Origin: Treponema sp.
Lineage (GTDB): Bacteria > Spirochaetota > Spirochaetia > Treponematales > Treponemataceae
Direction: 5' to 3'
NCBI GenBank assembly: GCA_017470605.1
Contig: JAFUYH010000019.1
Coordinates: 27,668-91,667 of the forward strand
DNA length: 64,000 nucleotides
The notes beneath the pieces are model-generated. The model was not told the origin of the DNA and ran no database searches. It saw only the letters and a list, made by a program, of their open reading frames with translations. A program made the position numbers and the translations under genes. Positions 43,576-51,920 of this stretch are shown piece by piece. Positions within the stretch are counted from its first letter, which is position 1; every line of letters starts with the position of its first letter.

Positions 43576-44930
43576 TGAAAAAAATATTAATTACTATATG
43601 CGCCCTTACAGCTTTTTTGCTTCCTCTTACCGCACAAAGCGGCCTGGATTTTTCTGGAGAAGTAGAAAGCTCCTGGGGAGCAGCCGCCCCCTGGACAGAC
43701 AGCGACACCGCCGCAGGCCGCTTCCTTTTGGGAAATACAAGCTTTACCCCAAGTCTGGAAGCCTACTGGGGAAACTCTTCCGCCTTTGTGCAGGGCAGCC
43801 TTTCTTACGATGCCACCTCTGCCGGTAAGGGCTTGGATGCCCTGGATTTTTCCCTTGATGAAGTCTATCTGGACTACAGCGACTCCTTCTGGGGAATCAG
43901 AATAGGACGGCAAAAAGCCGCCTGGGGCAAGGCAGACGGAGTAGACATTACAAATATCATCTGCCCTTCTGATATGTCTTCTTTTGCCGCCATGACCAGT
44001 GATGATTCAAAACTCGCTGTAGATGCAGTCCGCCTTTCTTTTAGCGGCAGCTTTTTTACCGCCGATTTCTGGTGGATTCCTTTCTTTACACCATCTGCCC
44101 TGCCTTTAGAAGAAGGCAATTCACTCCGCAAGTTTTTAGTTCCTGCCAGCGTGGAATTTCCTCTTGCTGCCTTGAATACGGTTCTTACCCTCCCGGTTAA
44201 TATCGCCAGTCTGGAAGAACCCGAACTTGCCCTCTGGAACGGAGAATATGCCCTGAAACTTTCAGGCTATCTTTCTGCCCTGGATTTTTCCCTTTACGGT
44301 TTTTACGGCTGGGATGACCTTCCTTTCCTGGATTACACAATTACTTACGGTGAAGCGATTGCTCCTTATCCGGCAATGCCAAATGGAATTACAGTGAGCG
44401 GAACTTACAAGCGAATGGCCATGATAGGGGCAGATGCGGCCCTCCCTCTTGGAGAAACCGTTATCCGTCTGGAAACTGCCTTTTTCCCGCAGAGGCACTT
44501 CCAGAAATCAGCTTCTTCCATAATGCAGGATTCCGCTCTTGCTTCTGCAGAAGAAAAACGCAATGAACTTTCTGCCCTTGCAGGAATAGACTGGATGCCT
44601 TCCGGCTGGACAATCACTGCCCAGTATTTTTGCGATGCAGTTTTTGGTGATTTGGAAAACCTTGAACGCGAAGAAGCCTATACTCATGGCGCAACTTTAA
44701 GCATTTCAAAATCTTTTGTAAATGAAACTCTGGAAACCAGTTTGAGTGCCCTTGTAAATTTTGGAGATTTTGATAGTCTTATATCACCTTCCGTAAGCTA
44801 CAGTCTTAGTGACCAGATAAAATTTTCCCTTGGTGCATATATTTTTATCCCCGGCCCGGAAGAAGATGGCGAATACGGAGCCTACAAGGATTTAAGTTCA
44901 ATCTATCTGAATGCAAAATTCAGCTTCTAA
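43575..44930 (+). CDS. Outer-membrane beta-barrel protein (DUF1302-like)
   Basis: 451 residues with a signal peptide (cleavage after TAQ, about residue 21). Alternating amphipathic strands throughout, a terminal aromatic residue (KFSF) and the motif RIGRQKAAWGKADGVDITN (about 111-129), where a barrel strand is followed by a conserved WGxxDG loop, are typical of DUF1302-type barrels encoded beside LolA-like and MMPL genes. It would be the outer-membrane part of the inferred transport system. TAATG overlap with the upstream gene implies coupling. Confidence 0.85.
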   Translation: MKKILITICALTAFLLPLTAQSGLDFSGEVESSWGAAAPWTDSDTAAGRFLLGNTSFTPSLEAYWGNSSAFVQGSLSYDATSAGKGLDALDFSLDEVYLDYSDSFWGIRIGRQKAAWGKADGVDITNIICPSDMSSFAAMTSDDSKLAVDAVRLSFSGSFFTADFWWIPFFTPSALPLEEGNSLRKFLVPASVEFPLAALNTVLTLPVNIASLEEPELALWNGEYALKLSGYLSALDFSLYGFYGWDDLPFLDYTITYGEAIAPYPAMPNGITVSGTYKRMAMIGADAALPLGETVIRLETAFFPQRHFQKSASSIMQDSALASAEEKRNELSALAGIDWMPSGWTITAQYFCDAVFGDLENLEREEAYTHGATLSISKSFVNETLETSLSALVNFGDFDSLISPSVSYSLSDQIKFSLGAYIFIPGPEEDGEYGAYKDLSSIYLNAKFSF

Positions 44931-44947
44931 ATGGAGGAGGAAGAGAT

Positions 44948-45313
44948 ATGGGAACAGCGATTATTGTAATTATTTTAGTATTGATTATTGCCTTTGCAGT
45001 AAAAAGCGTAATTCACAGAATCCGCCATGGCTCTTCCTGCTGCGGCGAGCGTGATGCGGCAGAAAAAAAGGTTAAGGTGCAGGATAAAAATAAATCCCAC
45101 TATCCTTATAAATATACAATTGAAGTAGACGGAATGCACTGCTCAAACTGCGTTCGTCATGTGGAAAATGCTTTTAATTCACAGGACGGCCTTTGGGCAA
45201 GTGCAAGCCTTGAAAAAAAGACTGTAGAAGTTCTTTCCAAAAAAGAAGTGGAAGAAGAACTTCTAAAAAAGACAGTATTTGACGCAGGCTATACGCCTCT
45301 TGGTCTTATTTAA
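44948..45313 (+). CDS. Membrane-anchored heavy-metal-associated (HMA) protein
   Basis: 121 residues, GGAGGA before the ATG. An N-terminal helix (about 3-24) and SSCCG segment resemble the small FeoB-associated Cys-rich membrane proteins; it is fused to an HMA domain (about 53-121) with the metal-binding GMHCSNC loop. The fusion suggests a membrane-tethered metallochaperone. It lies about 0.8 kb from feoA and overlaps the convergent flavin reductase by 8 bases. Confidence 0.8.
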   Translation: MGTAIIVIILVLIIAFAVKSVIHRIRHGSSCCGERDAAEKKVKVQDKNKSHYPYKYTIEVDGMHCSNCVRHVENAFNSQDGLWASASLEKKTVEVLSKKEVEEELLKKTVFDAGYTPLGLI

Positions 45314-45863
45314 TTGCCTTTCCGTCAGAAAAAGCCTTTCCTGCAATTGCTCCAAGCACATTATAATTGTGGCTTACAGGGTCATAGCAGATTGGCTTTA
45401 ATTTTGCGGCGTCAATTTTTCCGTCTGTAAGGACAGATTCATCTGCAGAAACGTTAATGATGTTTCCTACGATGTAGTCACTGTCGTCACTCATCTGTGC
45501 AACTTCACATTCCAAAACCATTGGCAGCTCGTTGATTACAGGAGCATCTACAAATTCAGACTTAGAAACAGTAAATCCTGCTTTCTTGATTTTGTCAGGC
45601 TCCTTGTTTCCGCTTACAATTCCCAGATAATCACATTCTTTTACAAAATCTGCTGTTGCCATGCTTACTGTAAAGGCGCGGCGTTTTGCAATATTTGCAG
45701 TTGTCTTGTGACTCTTATCAAGACAGATTCCAATCTGATTTGTATCATGAATTCCGCCCCAGGCAGCGTTCATTGCATCTGGATTTCCATTTTCATCATA
45801 AGTTGTGATTATGAGAACCGGCATAGGGTACATAAAAGTCTGTTTTCCAAAATTCTTTTTCAT
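45306..45863 (-). CDS. Flavin reductase family protein
   Basis: Start ATG at 45863 chosen for GAGGTAAAG directly upstream; the extra N-terminal residues before it look non-coding. 185 residues, with the FMN-binding split-barrel pattern PVLIITTYDENGNPDAMNAAWGG and CLDKSHKTTANIAKRRAFTV typical of the flavin reductase / nitroreductase-like DIM6/NTAB group. It could supply reduced flavin, which can release iron from ferric chelates, fitting the Feo neighbourhood; that link is inferred. Confidence 0.87.
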   Translation of the reverse strand: MKKNFGKQTFMYPMPVLIITTYDENGNPDAMNAAWGGIHDTNQIGICLDKSHKTTANIAKRRAFTVSMATADFVKECDYLGIVSGNKEPDKIKKAGFTVSKSEFVDAPVINELPMVLECEVAQMSDDSDYIVGNIINVSADESVLTDGKIDAAKLKPICYDPVSHNYNVLGAIAGKAFSDGKAIK

Positions 45864-46036
45864 CTTTACCTCGCTATTTAAAATATAATCATTTTTTATT
45901 TGAAAAGTAAAGAATTTCATGTAACAAGGTTTTAAGCGCGTCTGCGATATTGATGACGGGGCAATCATTCAGACATCCTTAAATTAGACTTAAAGTAAAT
46001 GGCAGTAGACTATCCGATAAAAATTTGTTATATTGT

Positions 46037-46052
46037 GTTAGTTAAAACTAAC
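46037..46052. promoter_or_regulatory. Metal-box palindrome, feo operon (best copy)
   Basis: Perfect GTTAG-TTAAAA-CTAAC inside the longest dyad in the window: ATTGT on one side and ACAAT on the other extend each arm to 10 bases. It lies 20 bases before the feoA start. Confidence 0.75.
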
Positions 46053-46072
46053 ACAATATAAGGTGAGCGTAT

Positions 46073-46291
46073 ATGAAAAATTTATCGGAACTTAAGGCCG
46101 AAGAAAAATCCAGAATTGTTTCTGTGAATGGGGATTCCCGTTTTGTCAGCAGAATTACATCTATCGGACTTACTCCCGGCTGTGAAATTTCAATCGTAAA
46201 AAATGAAAGGCACAGGCCAATTCTTGTATGGGCAAGGGACACAATGATTGCCCTGAATTCAAAAGAATGTGCAAATATCGAGGTAGAATAA
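46073..46291 (+). CDS. feoA: FeoA, ferrous iron transport protein A
   Basis: 72 residues, SH3-like FeoA domain (ITSIGLTPGCEISIV, then DTMIALNSKECANIEV). AGGTG precedes the ATG. FeoA supports FeoB-mediated Fe(II) uptake at the inner membrane. It starts the feo operon under a perfect metal box; feoB begins one base after its stop. Confidence 0.93.
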   Translation: MKNLSELKAEEKSRIVSVNGDSRFVSRITSIGLTPGCEISIVKNERHRPILVWARDTMIALNSKECANIEVE

Positions 46292-46292
46292 A

Positions 46293-48338
46293 ATGACAGA
46301 AAAAAATGAAAAAGTAATCGCTCTGCTGGGGCAGCCGAATTCAGGAAAATCAACTTTATTTAATGCCCTCACAGGCCTGAAGCAGCACGTTGGAAACTGG
46401 CCTGGAAAAACTGTTGAAAAAAAAGAAGGAAATTTTGAATACAATGGTCAGAAATATCTGGTGGCAGACCTGCCTGGAACCTACAGCCTTTCTGCCAATT
46501 CAGATGAAGAAATAATTACCCGCGATTATATTGCAAGCGGAAAGGCAGATGCTGTTTGTATTCTGGCAGACAGTTCCCAGCTGGAAAGAAGCCTTTATAT
46601 GCTGGCAGATTATGCTGGAATCACGCTTCCAACATTCCTTATTCTGAATATGAGTGATGTTGCCGCCGAACAGGGAAAGACGATTGATGCTCAGTCCATT
46701 TCAAAAAAACTTGGAATCCCGGTTCTGCTTTTTTCTGCTCAGGACAAAAAGAATTATGATGGATTTTATAAGGCTCTGGAAACAGCCCTTGCAGAAAAAT
46801 CCATATTAAATGTGCAGGCACTTGAATCAAAATATGAAAAAATCCCGGCTTACAAAGAAATTAAGGCTTTGCTGGATGCGTCATCTTCCCCTGCCATCAT
46901 ACCGGGCTATTCTTCTGTCTGGCTTGCCGCAAAAGCCGTAGAAGGCGATGCCCCTGTAAGTGCAAAAATAAAAGCCGCCTTAAGCGGTGCTCTTCAGGGA
47001 GAAAAACTGGAAGCCTTTGAAAAAGCCTCTGCCGTAGAAAAAGGAGTCCTGCTCACCGGTGAATGTAAATTCTCCTGGATAGACGAGCTTTTGGAAGGTT
47101 CAGTTACTTCATCAAAAAATTCCCGTAAACTTGGAAAATTTGACCGCTTGATAACCCACAGAATCTGGGGAAAGCCGGTTGTAGTCCTTACAGTTATTTT
47201 TGGACTTATCGCTTCCTTTATTCCAGCCCTGCCATTTATGGGTCTTGGTTCTGCAATAGATGCACTTGTTGCCCCTGTTTCAAAAGGACTTACAGCAATC
47301 AATTGCCCGGCCTTTATCACTGCAATTCTTTGTGACGTCATAATCACTTCTCTGGGCTTTGTATTAAAAATGCTTGGTTTTGTATTCGGAGTAACTTTAG
47401 TTTTTGGCCTTCTGGAAGAAGTTGGAGTTATGGCCCGAATCTCTTATGTATTCGATAACACAATGGCAAAACTTGGCCTTCAGGGAAAATCTGTAATGCC
47501 TTTCCTTGTAAGTTTTGGCTGTACAATGGGAGGCGCCGCCGGTGCCAGAGTAATTGACAACTGGGGTCAGAAAGTTCTTACAATCGCACTTGCATGGGCA
47601 ATTCCTTGCGGCGCCGCCTGGTCCGTAGTCCCGATGCTTTCTACCATCTGGTTTGGAGCCTGGGCACCTGTTATTATTGTGGCAATCCTTCTTGTAATGA
47701 TTCTTCACATGTGGATTACTGCCCACGTATTCGGAGGAAAACTTGTAAAAAAAGAAGACCGCTGCGGAATGATTATGGAACTTCCTCCTTATCATAAACC
47801 GCGCTGGGGAAGCCTTCTGCGCTATGTACTTGGCCGCACAAAAGAAACATTCTTCCGCGTACTGAAAGTAATTCTTCTGGTTGCCTTTGTATTCTGGCTG
47901 CTCACCTTTACAACAAGCGGCTCAATGGATAATTCCATCCTTTACAAAGTGGGAAAGGTAATTGAACCTGTTACAAAAATCTTTGGAATGAGCTGGAAAC
48001 TCTTCATGGCCTTTATCGCTTCTTCAATCGGAAAAGAAGGTGCCATCGGTGTTTTAAGTTCCATCTTTACAGACCACAGTATGCTTACAGTAGGTTCAAC
48101 TGTTGCAGGAACAGCCGTTGCAAATATCAATGAACTTCTGGTAGCAAACGTTACAAAACCAGAGGCTCTTGCCTTTATATTTGCAATTACCTTCAATATG
48201 CCTTGTATAGTTGCCCTGGCCGCAACCTATCAGGAAACCCATTCCGCAAAATGGACTGCCATAATCGCCATTTACTATACTTTGGGAGCCCTTATACTTG
48301 CAGGAATTGCATATCACATAGGACTTTTAATCTGGTAA
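46293..48338 (+). CDS. feoB: FeoB, ferrous iron transporter
   Basis: 681 residues. N-terminal G domain with G1 GQPNSGKST (about 10-18), G3 DLPGT, G4 NMSD, then a helical GDI-like spacer and the membrane domain with gate motifs (EEVGVMARISYVFD, then GCTMGGAAGARVIDNW) and a second Gate (SSIGKEGAIGVLSSIF). Nine to eleven helices. GTP-dependent Fe(II) import. Length is slightly short of E. coli FeoB (773) but no domain is missing. Confidence 0.96.
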   Translation: MTEKNEKVIALLGQPNSGKSTLFNALTGLKQHVGNWPGKTVEKKEGNFEYNGQKYLVADLPGTYSLSANSDEEIITRDYIASGKADAVCILADSSQLERSLYMLADYAGITLPTFLILNMSDVAAEQGKTIDAQSISKKLGIPVLLFSAQDKKNYDGFYKALETALAEKSILNVQALESKYEKIPAYKEIKALLDASSSPAIIPGYSSVWLAAKAVEGDAPVSAKIKAALSGALQGEKLEAFEKASAVEKGVLLTGECKFSWIDELLEGSVTSSKNSRKLGKFDRLITHRIWGKPVVVLTVIFGLIASFIPALPFMGLGSAIDALVAPVSKGLTAINCPAFITAILCDVIITSLGFVLKMLGFVFGVTLVFGLLEEVGVMARISYVFDNTMAKLGLQGKSVMPFLVSFGCTMGGAAGARVIDNWGQKVLTIALAWAIPCGAAWSVVPMLSTIWFGAWAPVIIVAILLVMILHMWITAHVFGGKLVKKEDRCGMIMELPPYHKPRWGSLLRYVLGRTKETFFRVLKVILLVAFVFWLLTFTTSGSMDNSILYKVGKVIEPVTKIFGMSWKLFMAFIASSIGKEGAIGVLSSIFTDHSMLTVGSTVAGTAVANINELLVANVTKPEALAFIFAITFNMPCIVALAATYQETHSAKWTAIIAIYYTLGALILAGIAYHIGLLIW

Positions 48339-48412
48339 AAAGAAAATGAAAGTAAGGGTGCTTTCCGCTTCCCGCTTACTCCATACGCTGACGCAGTAAA
48401 AGGAAATTCTAT

Positions 48413-48712
48413 ATGGAAGAATTATTGAATCTTTTAAAAGACGGTCGTTCCCGTTCTGTGGAACTTCTTGCCGCTGAATTAAATACAACAAAAGAAGATA
48501 TTTTACGCCGTATGGAATTTCTTGAGCGGGCAGGAATGATTCGCCGCGTCCTTAATACAGGGGGCAGTGCCGCAGCTGCAACCACAGCCTGCCATTCTGC
48601 CGGCTGCACGTCCTGTTCCGGCTGCACCGCCTGTTCTTCAAGCCACTGCTCAGGCTGCATGCCGGAAGGTGGCTTTAAGAACATGGGACAGATGTGGGAA
48701 GTCGTAAATTAA
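48413..48712 (+). CDS. FeoC-like winged-helix protein with Cys cluster
   Basis: 99 residues. N-terminal winged helix (about 1-48; SRSVELLAAELNTTKEDILR) and a Cys-rich loop (C-x4-C-x2-C-x2-C-x2-C-x5-C-x2-C, about 58-83), richer than the four-Cys loop of enteric FeoC. It probably carries an iron-sulphur cluster or metal and adjusts FeoB. The 74-base gap after feoB has no terminator, so it is likely cotranscribed. Confidence 0.8.
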   Translation: MEELLNLLKDGRSRSVELLAAELNTTKEDILRRMEFLERAGMIRRVLNTGGSAAAATTACHSAGCTSCSGCTACSSSHCSGCMPEGGFKNMGQMWEVVN

Positions 48713-48768
48713 TCTTCCATAGTTATCATAAATTATCAGATTTTTTTTGACCACTTCTTATATCTTAT

Positions 48769-48800
48769 GCCCTGCCTTTATGACAGACAGGGCTTATTCT
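48769..48800 (+). terminator. Terminator hairpin after the feo operon
   Basis: Stem GCCCTGCC / GACAGGGC (48769-48776 with 48786-48793, one mismatch), loop 9, then TTATTCT. Probably ends the feo operon. Confidence 0.6.
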
Positions 48801-48826
48801 TTCTATACAATTTAACTTTTAAATAT

Positions 48827-48832
48827 TATATT
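48827..48832 (+). promoter_or_regulatory. -10 element for leaderless ZIP mRNA
   Basis: TATATT ending 6 bases before the ATG at 48839; no ribosome site is visible. Confidence 0.5.
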
Positions 48833-48838
48833 AAAGAT

Positions 48839-49618
48839 ATGACATATATTATTGCTAAAGGTCTGTTAATTCCTTTTTTGGGAACTTCTCTTGGGGCAGC
48901 ACTTGTCTTTTTTATGAAAAAAGACTTGGACTACCGTATACAAAAAATCCTTTCTGGCTTTGCGGCTGGAATTATGGTTGCAGCGTCTGTCTGGAGTCTT
49001 CTTATTCCTTCAATGGAAATGGCTTCTGACCGCGGAAGGCTTGCCTTTATTCCGGCAGCAGTCGGATTCTGTCTTGGAATGATTTTCCTTCTGATTCTTG
49101 ATAAAACGATTCCCCACATGCACCTTGACGAAAGTCAGGAAGGTATAAAAAGTAATCTGCAGAAAACTACAATGATGGTTCTTGCAGTCACCCTTCATAA
49201 CATTCCAGAAGGAATGGCTGTAGGTATCCTTTATGCGGGCTGGGCTTCCGGTTCTGCTGCAATTACAGAAGCTGGGGCACTTTCACTTGCATTGGGAATT
49301 GCAATTCAGAATTTCCCGGAAGGCGCAATCATTTCAATGCCCCTGCATTCAAAAGGGCTTTCTAAAACCCGCTCATGCTGGTATGGAATTCTTTCAGGCA
49401 TTGTAGAACCTATTGCAGGCCTCCTTACCATCATTCTGGCAAGTTTTGTGCTGCCAGTCCTTCCATATTTCCTTAGTTTTGCTGCCGGTGCCATGATATA
49501 CGTTGTTGTAGAAGAACTGGTTCCAGAAATGGCAGAAGGGGAGCATTCCAATTGGGGAACAATTGCCTTTATGCTGGGGTTTGCCCTCATGATGGTTCTG
49601 GATGTTGCACTTGGCTGA
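48839..49618 (+). CDS. ZIP-family metal transporter
   Basis: The ATG at 48839 is preferred over an upstream in-frame ATG because the longer N-terminus lies before the likely promoter. 259 residues, eight predicted helices. TM4 HNIPEGMAVG and TM5 QNFPEGAIISMPL hold the metal-binding His/Asn/Glu residues of the ZIP/GufA group. It imports zinc or other divalent ions. Promoter lacks a metal box, so it seems outside that regulon. Confidence 0.92.
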   Translation: MTYIIAKGLLIPFLGTSLGAALVFFMKKDLDYRIQKILSGFAAGIMVAASVWSLLIPSMEMASDRGRLAFIPAAVGFCLGMIFLLILDKTIPHMHLDESQEGIKSNLQKTTMMVLAVTLHNIPEGMAVGILYAGWASGSAAITEAGALSLALGIAIQNFPEGAIISMPLHSKGLSKTRSCWYGILSGIVEPIAGLLTIILASFVLPVLPYFLSFAAGAMIYVVVEELVPEMAEGEHSNWGTIAFMLGFALMMVLDVALG

Positions 49619-49636
49619 TGCCTTTATCCTGAAAAT

Positions 49637-50494
49637 ATGAAAAATAACTTTCGAATATTTATCCGTTTTCTGCTTGTAACTGCCGGGGCCATGCTTATGG
49701 CCTTGAACATCAATTCTTTTGTTCATGCCGCAGGTCTCCTGCCCGGCGGTTTTACGGGAATCACGCTTCTTTTGCAGGAAATTTTCCTGAAATATGCCCA
49801 TATTCAGCTTCCTTTTACCCTTTTTTATTGGGGACTGAATATTGTTCCAGCCTTGCTCTGTTTCCGTTATGTAGGAAAACGCTTTACTCTTCTTTCTCTT
49901 TGGGCAATAGTTGCCTCTGGACTTTTTACGGACCTGCTTCCAGGCTTTGACCTTACTAATGAGGTCATGCTCTGTACAATTTTTGGCGGAATTATAAACG
50001 GAATTGCCGTGAGCCTCTGTCTGCTTGCCGGGGCTACCAGTGGAGGAACAGATTTTATTTCAATCTTTATTTCTGAAAAAACAGGCAGAAGCATCTGGAA
50101 TTATATTTTTATTTTTAATGTTCTGGTGCTTGCCGTATTCGGACTCTTATTTGGCTGGAACAGAGCGCTTTATTCCATTATATTCCAGTTTGTAAGCACT
50201 CAGATTCTGAATACCCTTTATAAACGTTACCAGAAATCTACGCTTTTAATCATCACAGAAAAGCCAGATGAAATCGTTCAGATTATCCGCGAAGTAACTG
50301 GACACGACGCAACTCTCTTTACCGGCAAGGGCTGCTATCAAGGGGCCGAGCGCAAAATGCTTTATACCGTTGTTTCTTCTGATGAAGAAGATAAACTGCT
50401 CCGTTCCATCAAAAAGACCGACCCTGCTGCCTTTGTAAACATACTGCAGACCAAAATGCTCAAGGGTAATTTCATTATGAAAAAGCAGGATTAG
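49637..50494 (+). CDS. YitT-family membrane protein (DUF161 + DUF2179)
   Basis: 285 residues. Five or six hydrophobic segments in the first ~200 residues (including LLPGGFTGITLLLQ and GATSGGTDFISI, the repeated GG motifs of the family), then a cytoplasmic DUF2179 domain (about 205-275; EIVQIIREVTGHDATLFTGKG). Function not established; 18 bases after the ZIP gene, so probably cotranscribed. Confidence 0.9.
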   Translation: MKNNFRIFIRFLLVTAGAMLMALNINSFVHAAGLLPGGFTGITLLLQEIFLKYAHIQLPFTLFYWGLNIVPALLCFRYVGKRFTLLSLWAIVASGLFTDLLPGFDLTNEVMLCTIFGGIINGIAVSLCLLAGATSGGTDFISIFISEKTGRSIWNYIFIFNVLVLAVFGLLFGWNRALYSIIFQFVSTQILNTLYKRYQKSTLLIITEKPDEIVQIIREVTGHDATLFTGKGCYQGAERKMLYTVVSSDEEDKLLRSIKKTDPAAFVNILQTKMLKGNFIMKKQD

Positions 50495-50592
50495 GAGGGA
50501 GGGGAAGGCCTTCCCCTCGTTTCAGCCCGCTATGCGGTCTTTCACTACCCTTTCTACGGGGGACACCCCCGTAACACCCCCGTAACGCCCCC
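50495..50592. repeat. G/C-rich intergenic repeat, copy 1
   Basis: GGGGAAGGCCTTCCCC palindrome (50501-50516), then TTTCAGCCCGC-TA-TGCGGTCTTTC and a second hairpin CGGGGG-ACA-CCCCCG, followed by CCCCCGTAACG units. The same layout recurs at 55110-55217 (copy 2). Probably a dispersed element serving as terminator. Confidence 0.7.
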
Positions 50593-50645
50593 GATAGCAT
50601 TTTTTCAAAAATTATATTACTATGCTCTCATTATAAATCAATGTC

Positions 50646-50707
50646 ATTATCGGGCTTGACCCGGTAATCTTTTGTAATGGATTGTTCGGTTAAGCCGGGT
50701 AATGACA
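50646..50707. repeat. Imperfect long inverted repeat with GTCATTA arms
   Basis: TGTCATTATCGGGCTTGACC on the left is matched by GGTTAAGCCGGGTAATGACA on the right, leaving a ~20-base imperfect stem that ends just before the S1-gene ribosome site. Looks like a dispersed intergenic hairpin. Confidence 0.55.
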
Positions 50708-50722
50708 TATACGGAGTATTAT

Positions 50723-51817
50723 ATGCAGAGATTCAATATAGGTGACAGTTTTGAAACTACCGTTGTAGCAGTTACAGCCACAACAGTTTTTGTTGATTTG
50801 AGCGCTAAATCAGAAGGCGTGATTGACGTTGCTGAGTTTAAAGATGATGAAGGTAACGTAAGCGTAAAGGAAGGCGATAAGATAAAGGTTTTCTTTACCG
50901 GCGAAGTTCGCGGCGAAATGCGCTTTACTACAAAAATCGGCGGTTCTGCTGCTGACGACACTATGATAGAAAACGCTTTTAAGGGCGGCATTCCTGTGGA
51001 AGGTCATGTTGAAGCCGAAATTAAGGGCGGCTTTGATGTAAAAATTGGCGGAAAGCGTGCATTCTGCCCTTATTCTCAGATGGGCTTTAAGGATAAAAAA
51101 GAGCCTGCCTTTTACGTTGGAAAGACACTCAGCTTTATCATCACTGAATACAAAAATGATGGCCGCGACATTCTGGTAAGCAACCGCAAAATCGGCGAAA
51201 GCGAATATGCAAACAAACTTGGCAAACTTGCCGCCCAGATTACAGAAGGAGCCGTTGTAACAGCCACAGTTGAAAGCATAGAAAAGTTTGGTGCCTTTGT
51301 AAACATTCAGGGCTTCCGTGCCCTTCTTCCAATCAGTGAACTTTCTTTTGACCGCGTAAGTGACGCAGGCGAGGTCGTAGAAGTAGGCCAGGAACTTAAT
51401 GTAAAGGTTATCAAAACTGACTGGAAAAATGAGCGTGTAAGCGTAAGCCTTAAAGCTCTGCTCAGCGACCCTTGGGAAGCCGCCGCTGAAAAGTTCCCGG
51501 TTGGCACAAAGGTAGACGGAAAAATCAGCAAGATTATGGACTTTGGTCTTTTTGTAAATCTTGATAAGGGAATAGACGGACTTGTTCATATCAGCGAACT
51601 GGAAGGCTTGAGTGCAAATACAAACCTGCGCAAGGTATACAAGCCTGGCCAGGAAATGAGCGTTGTTGTAGAAAAGGTAGATGCCGCTGCAAAACGCATT
51701 TCTTTGGTTCCTGCCAGTTCAAAAGAACAGGACGAAACTGCCGCTAAATACATGGGCAGTCAGGATGATGACGATGGCGAAACCTACAATCCTTTTGCCG
51801 CCTTGCTGAAAAAATAA
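50723..51817 (+). CDS. S1-domain RNA-binding protein
   Basis: ATG at 50723 is used because GGAG lies 6-7 bases upstream. 364 residues with four S1 (OB-fold) repeats at about 1-65, 85-150, 165-235 and 255-325; the last two are most canonical (AFVNIQGFRALLPISELSFD and GLFVNLDKGIDGLVHISELE). Resembles a short ribosomal protein S1. It should bind RNA, possibly in translation initiation. Short C-terminal acidic tail. Confidence 0.88.
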   Translation: MQRFNIGDSFETTVVAVTATTVFVDLSAKSEGVIDVAEFKDDEGNVSVKEGDKIKVFFTGEVRGEMRFTTKIGGSAADDTMIENAFKGGIPVEGHVEAEIKGGFDVKIGGKRAFCPYSQMGFKDKKEPAFYVGKTLSFIITEYKNDGRDILVSNRKIGESEYANKLGKLAAQITEGAVVTATVESIEKFGAFVNIQGFRALLPISELSFDRVSDAGEVVEVGQELNVKVIKTDWKNERVSVSLKALLSDPWEAAAEKFPVGTKVDGKISKIMDFGLFVNLDKGIDGLVHISELEGLSANTNLRKVYKPGQEMSVVVEKVDAAAKRISLVPASSKEQDETAAKYMGSQDDDDGETYNPFAALLKK

Positions 51818-51909
51818 TATATAAAAAAAATGGCAGAGCCAGGGCCACTATGCCTCCTCCATAAGATATTACTTTTTCTTTTTTCTCTAAATTCCTGTAC
51901 TTATCTGCC

Positions 51910-51915
51910 GATAAT
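51910..51915 (+). promoter_or_regulatory. -10 element for leaderless rlmE mRNA
   Basis: GATAAT with 5 bases to the ATG at 51921; no ribosome site. Confidence 0.45.
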
Positions 51916-51920
51916 CAACT

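Noticed and set aside
50810..51589. Leftward 259-codon frame opposite the S1-domain gene
   Set aside because: Cys/Phe/Tyr-rich antisense of a clear S1 protein.
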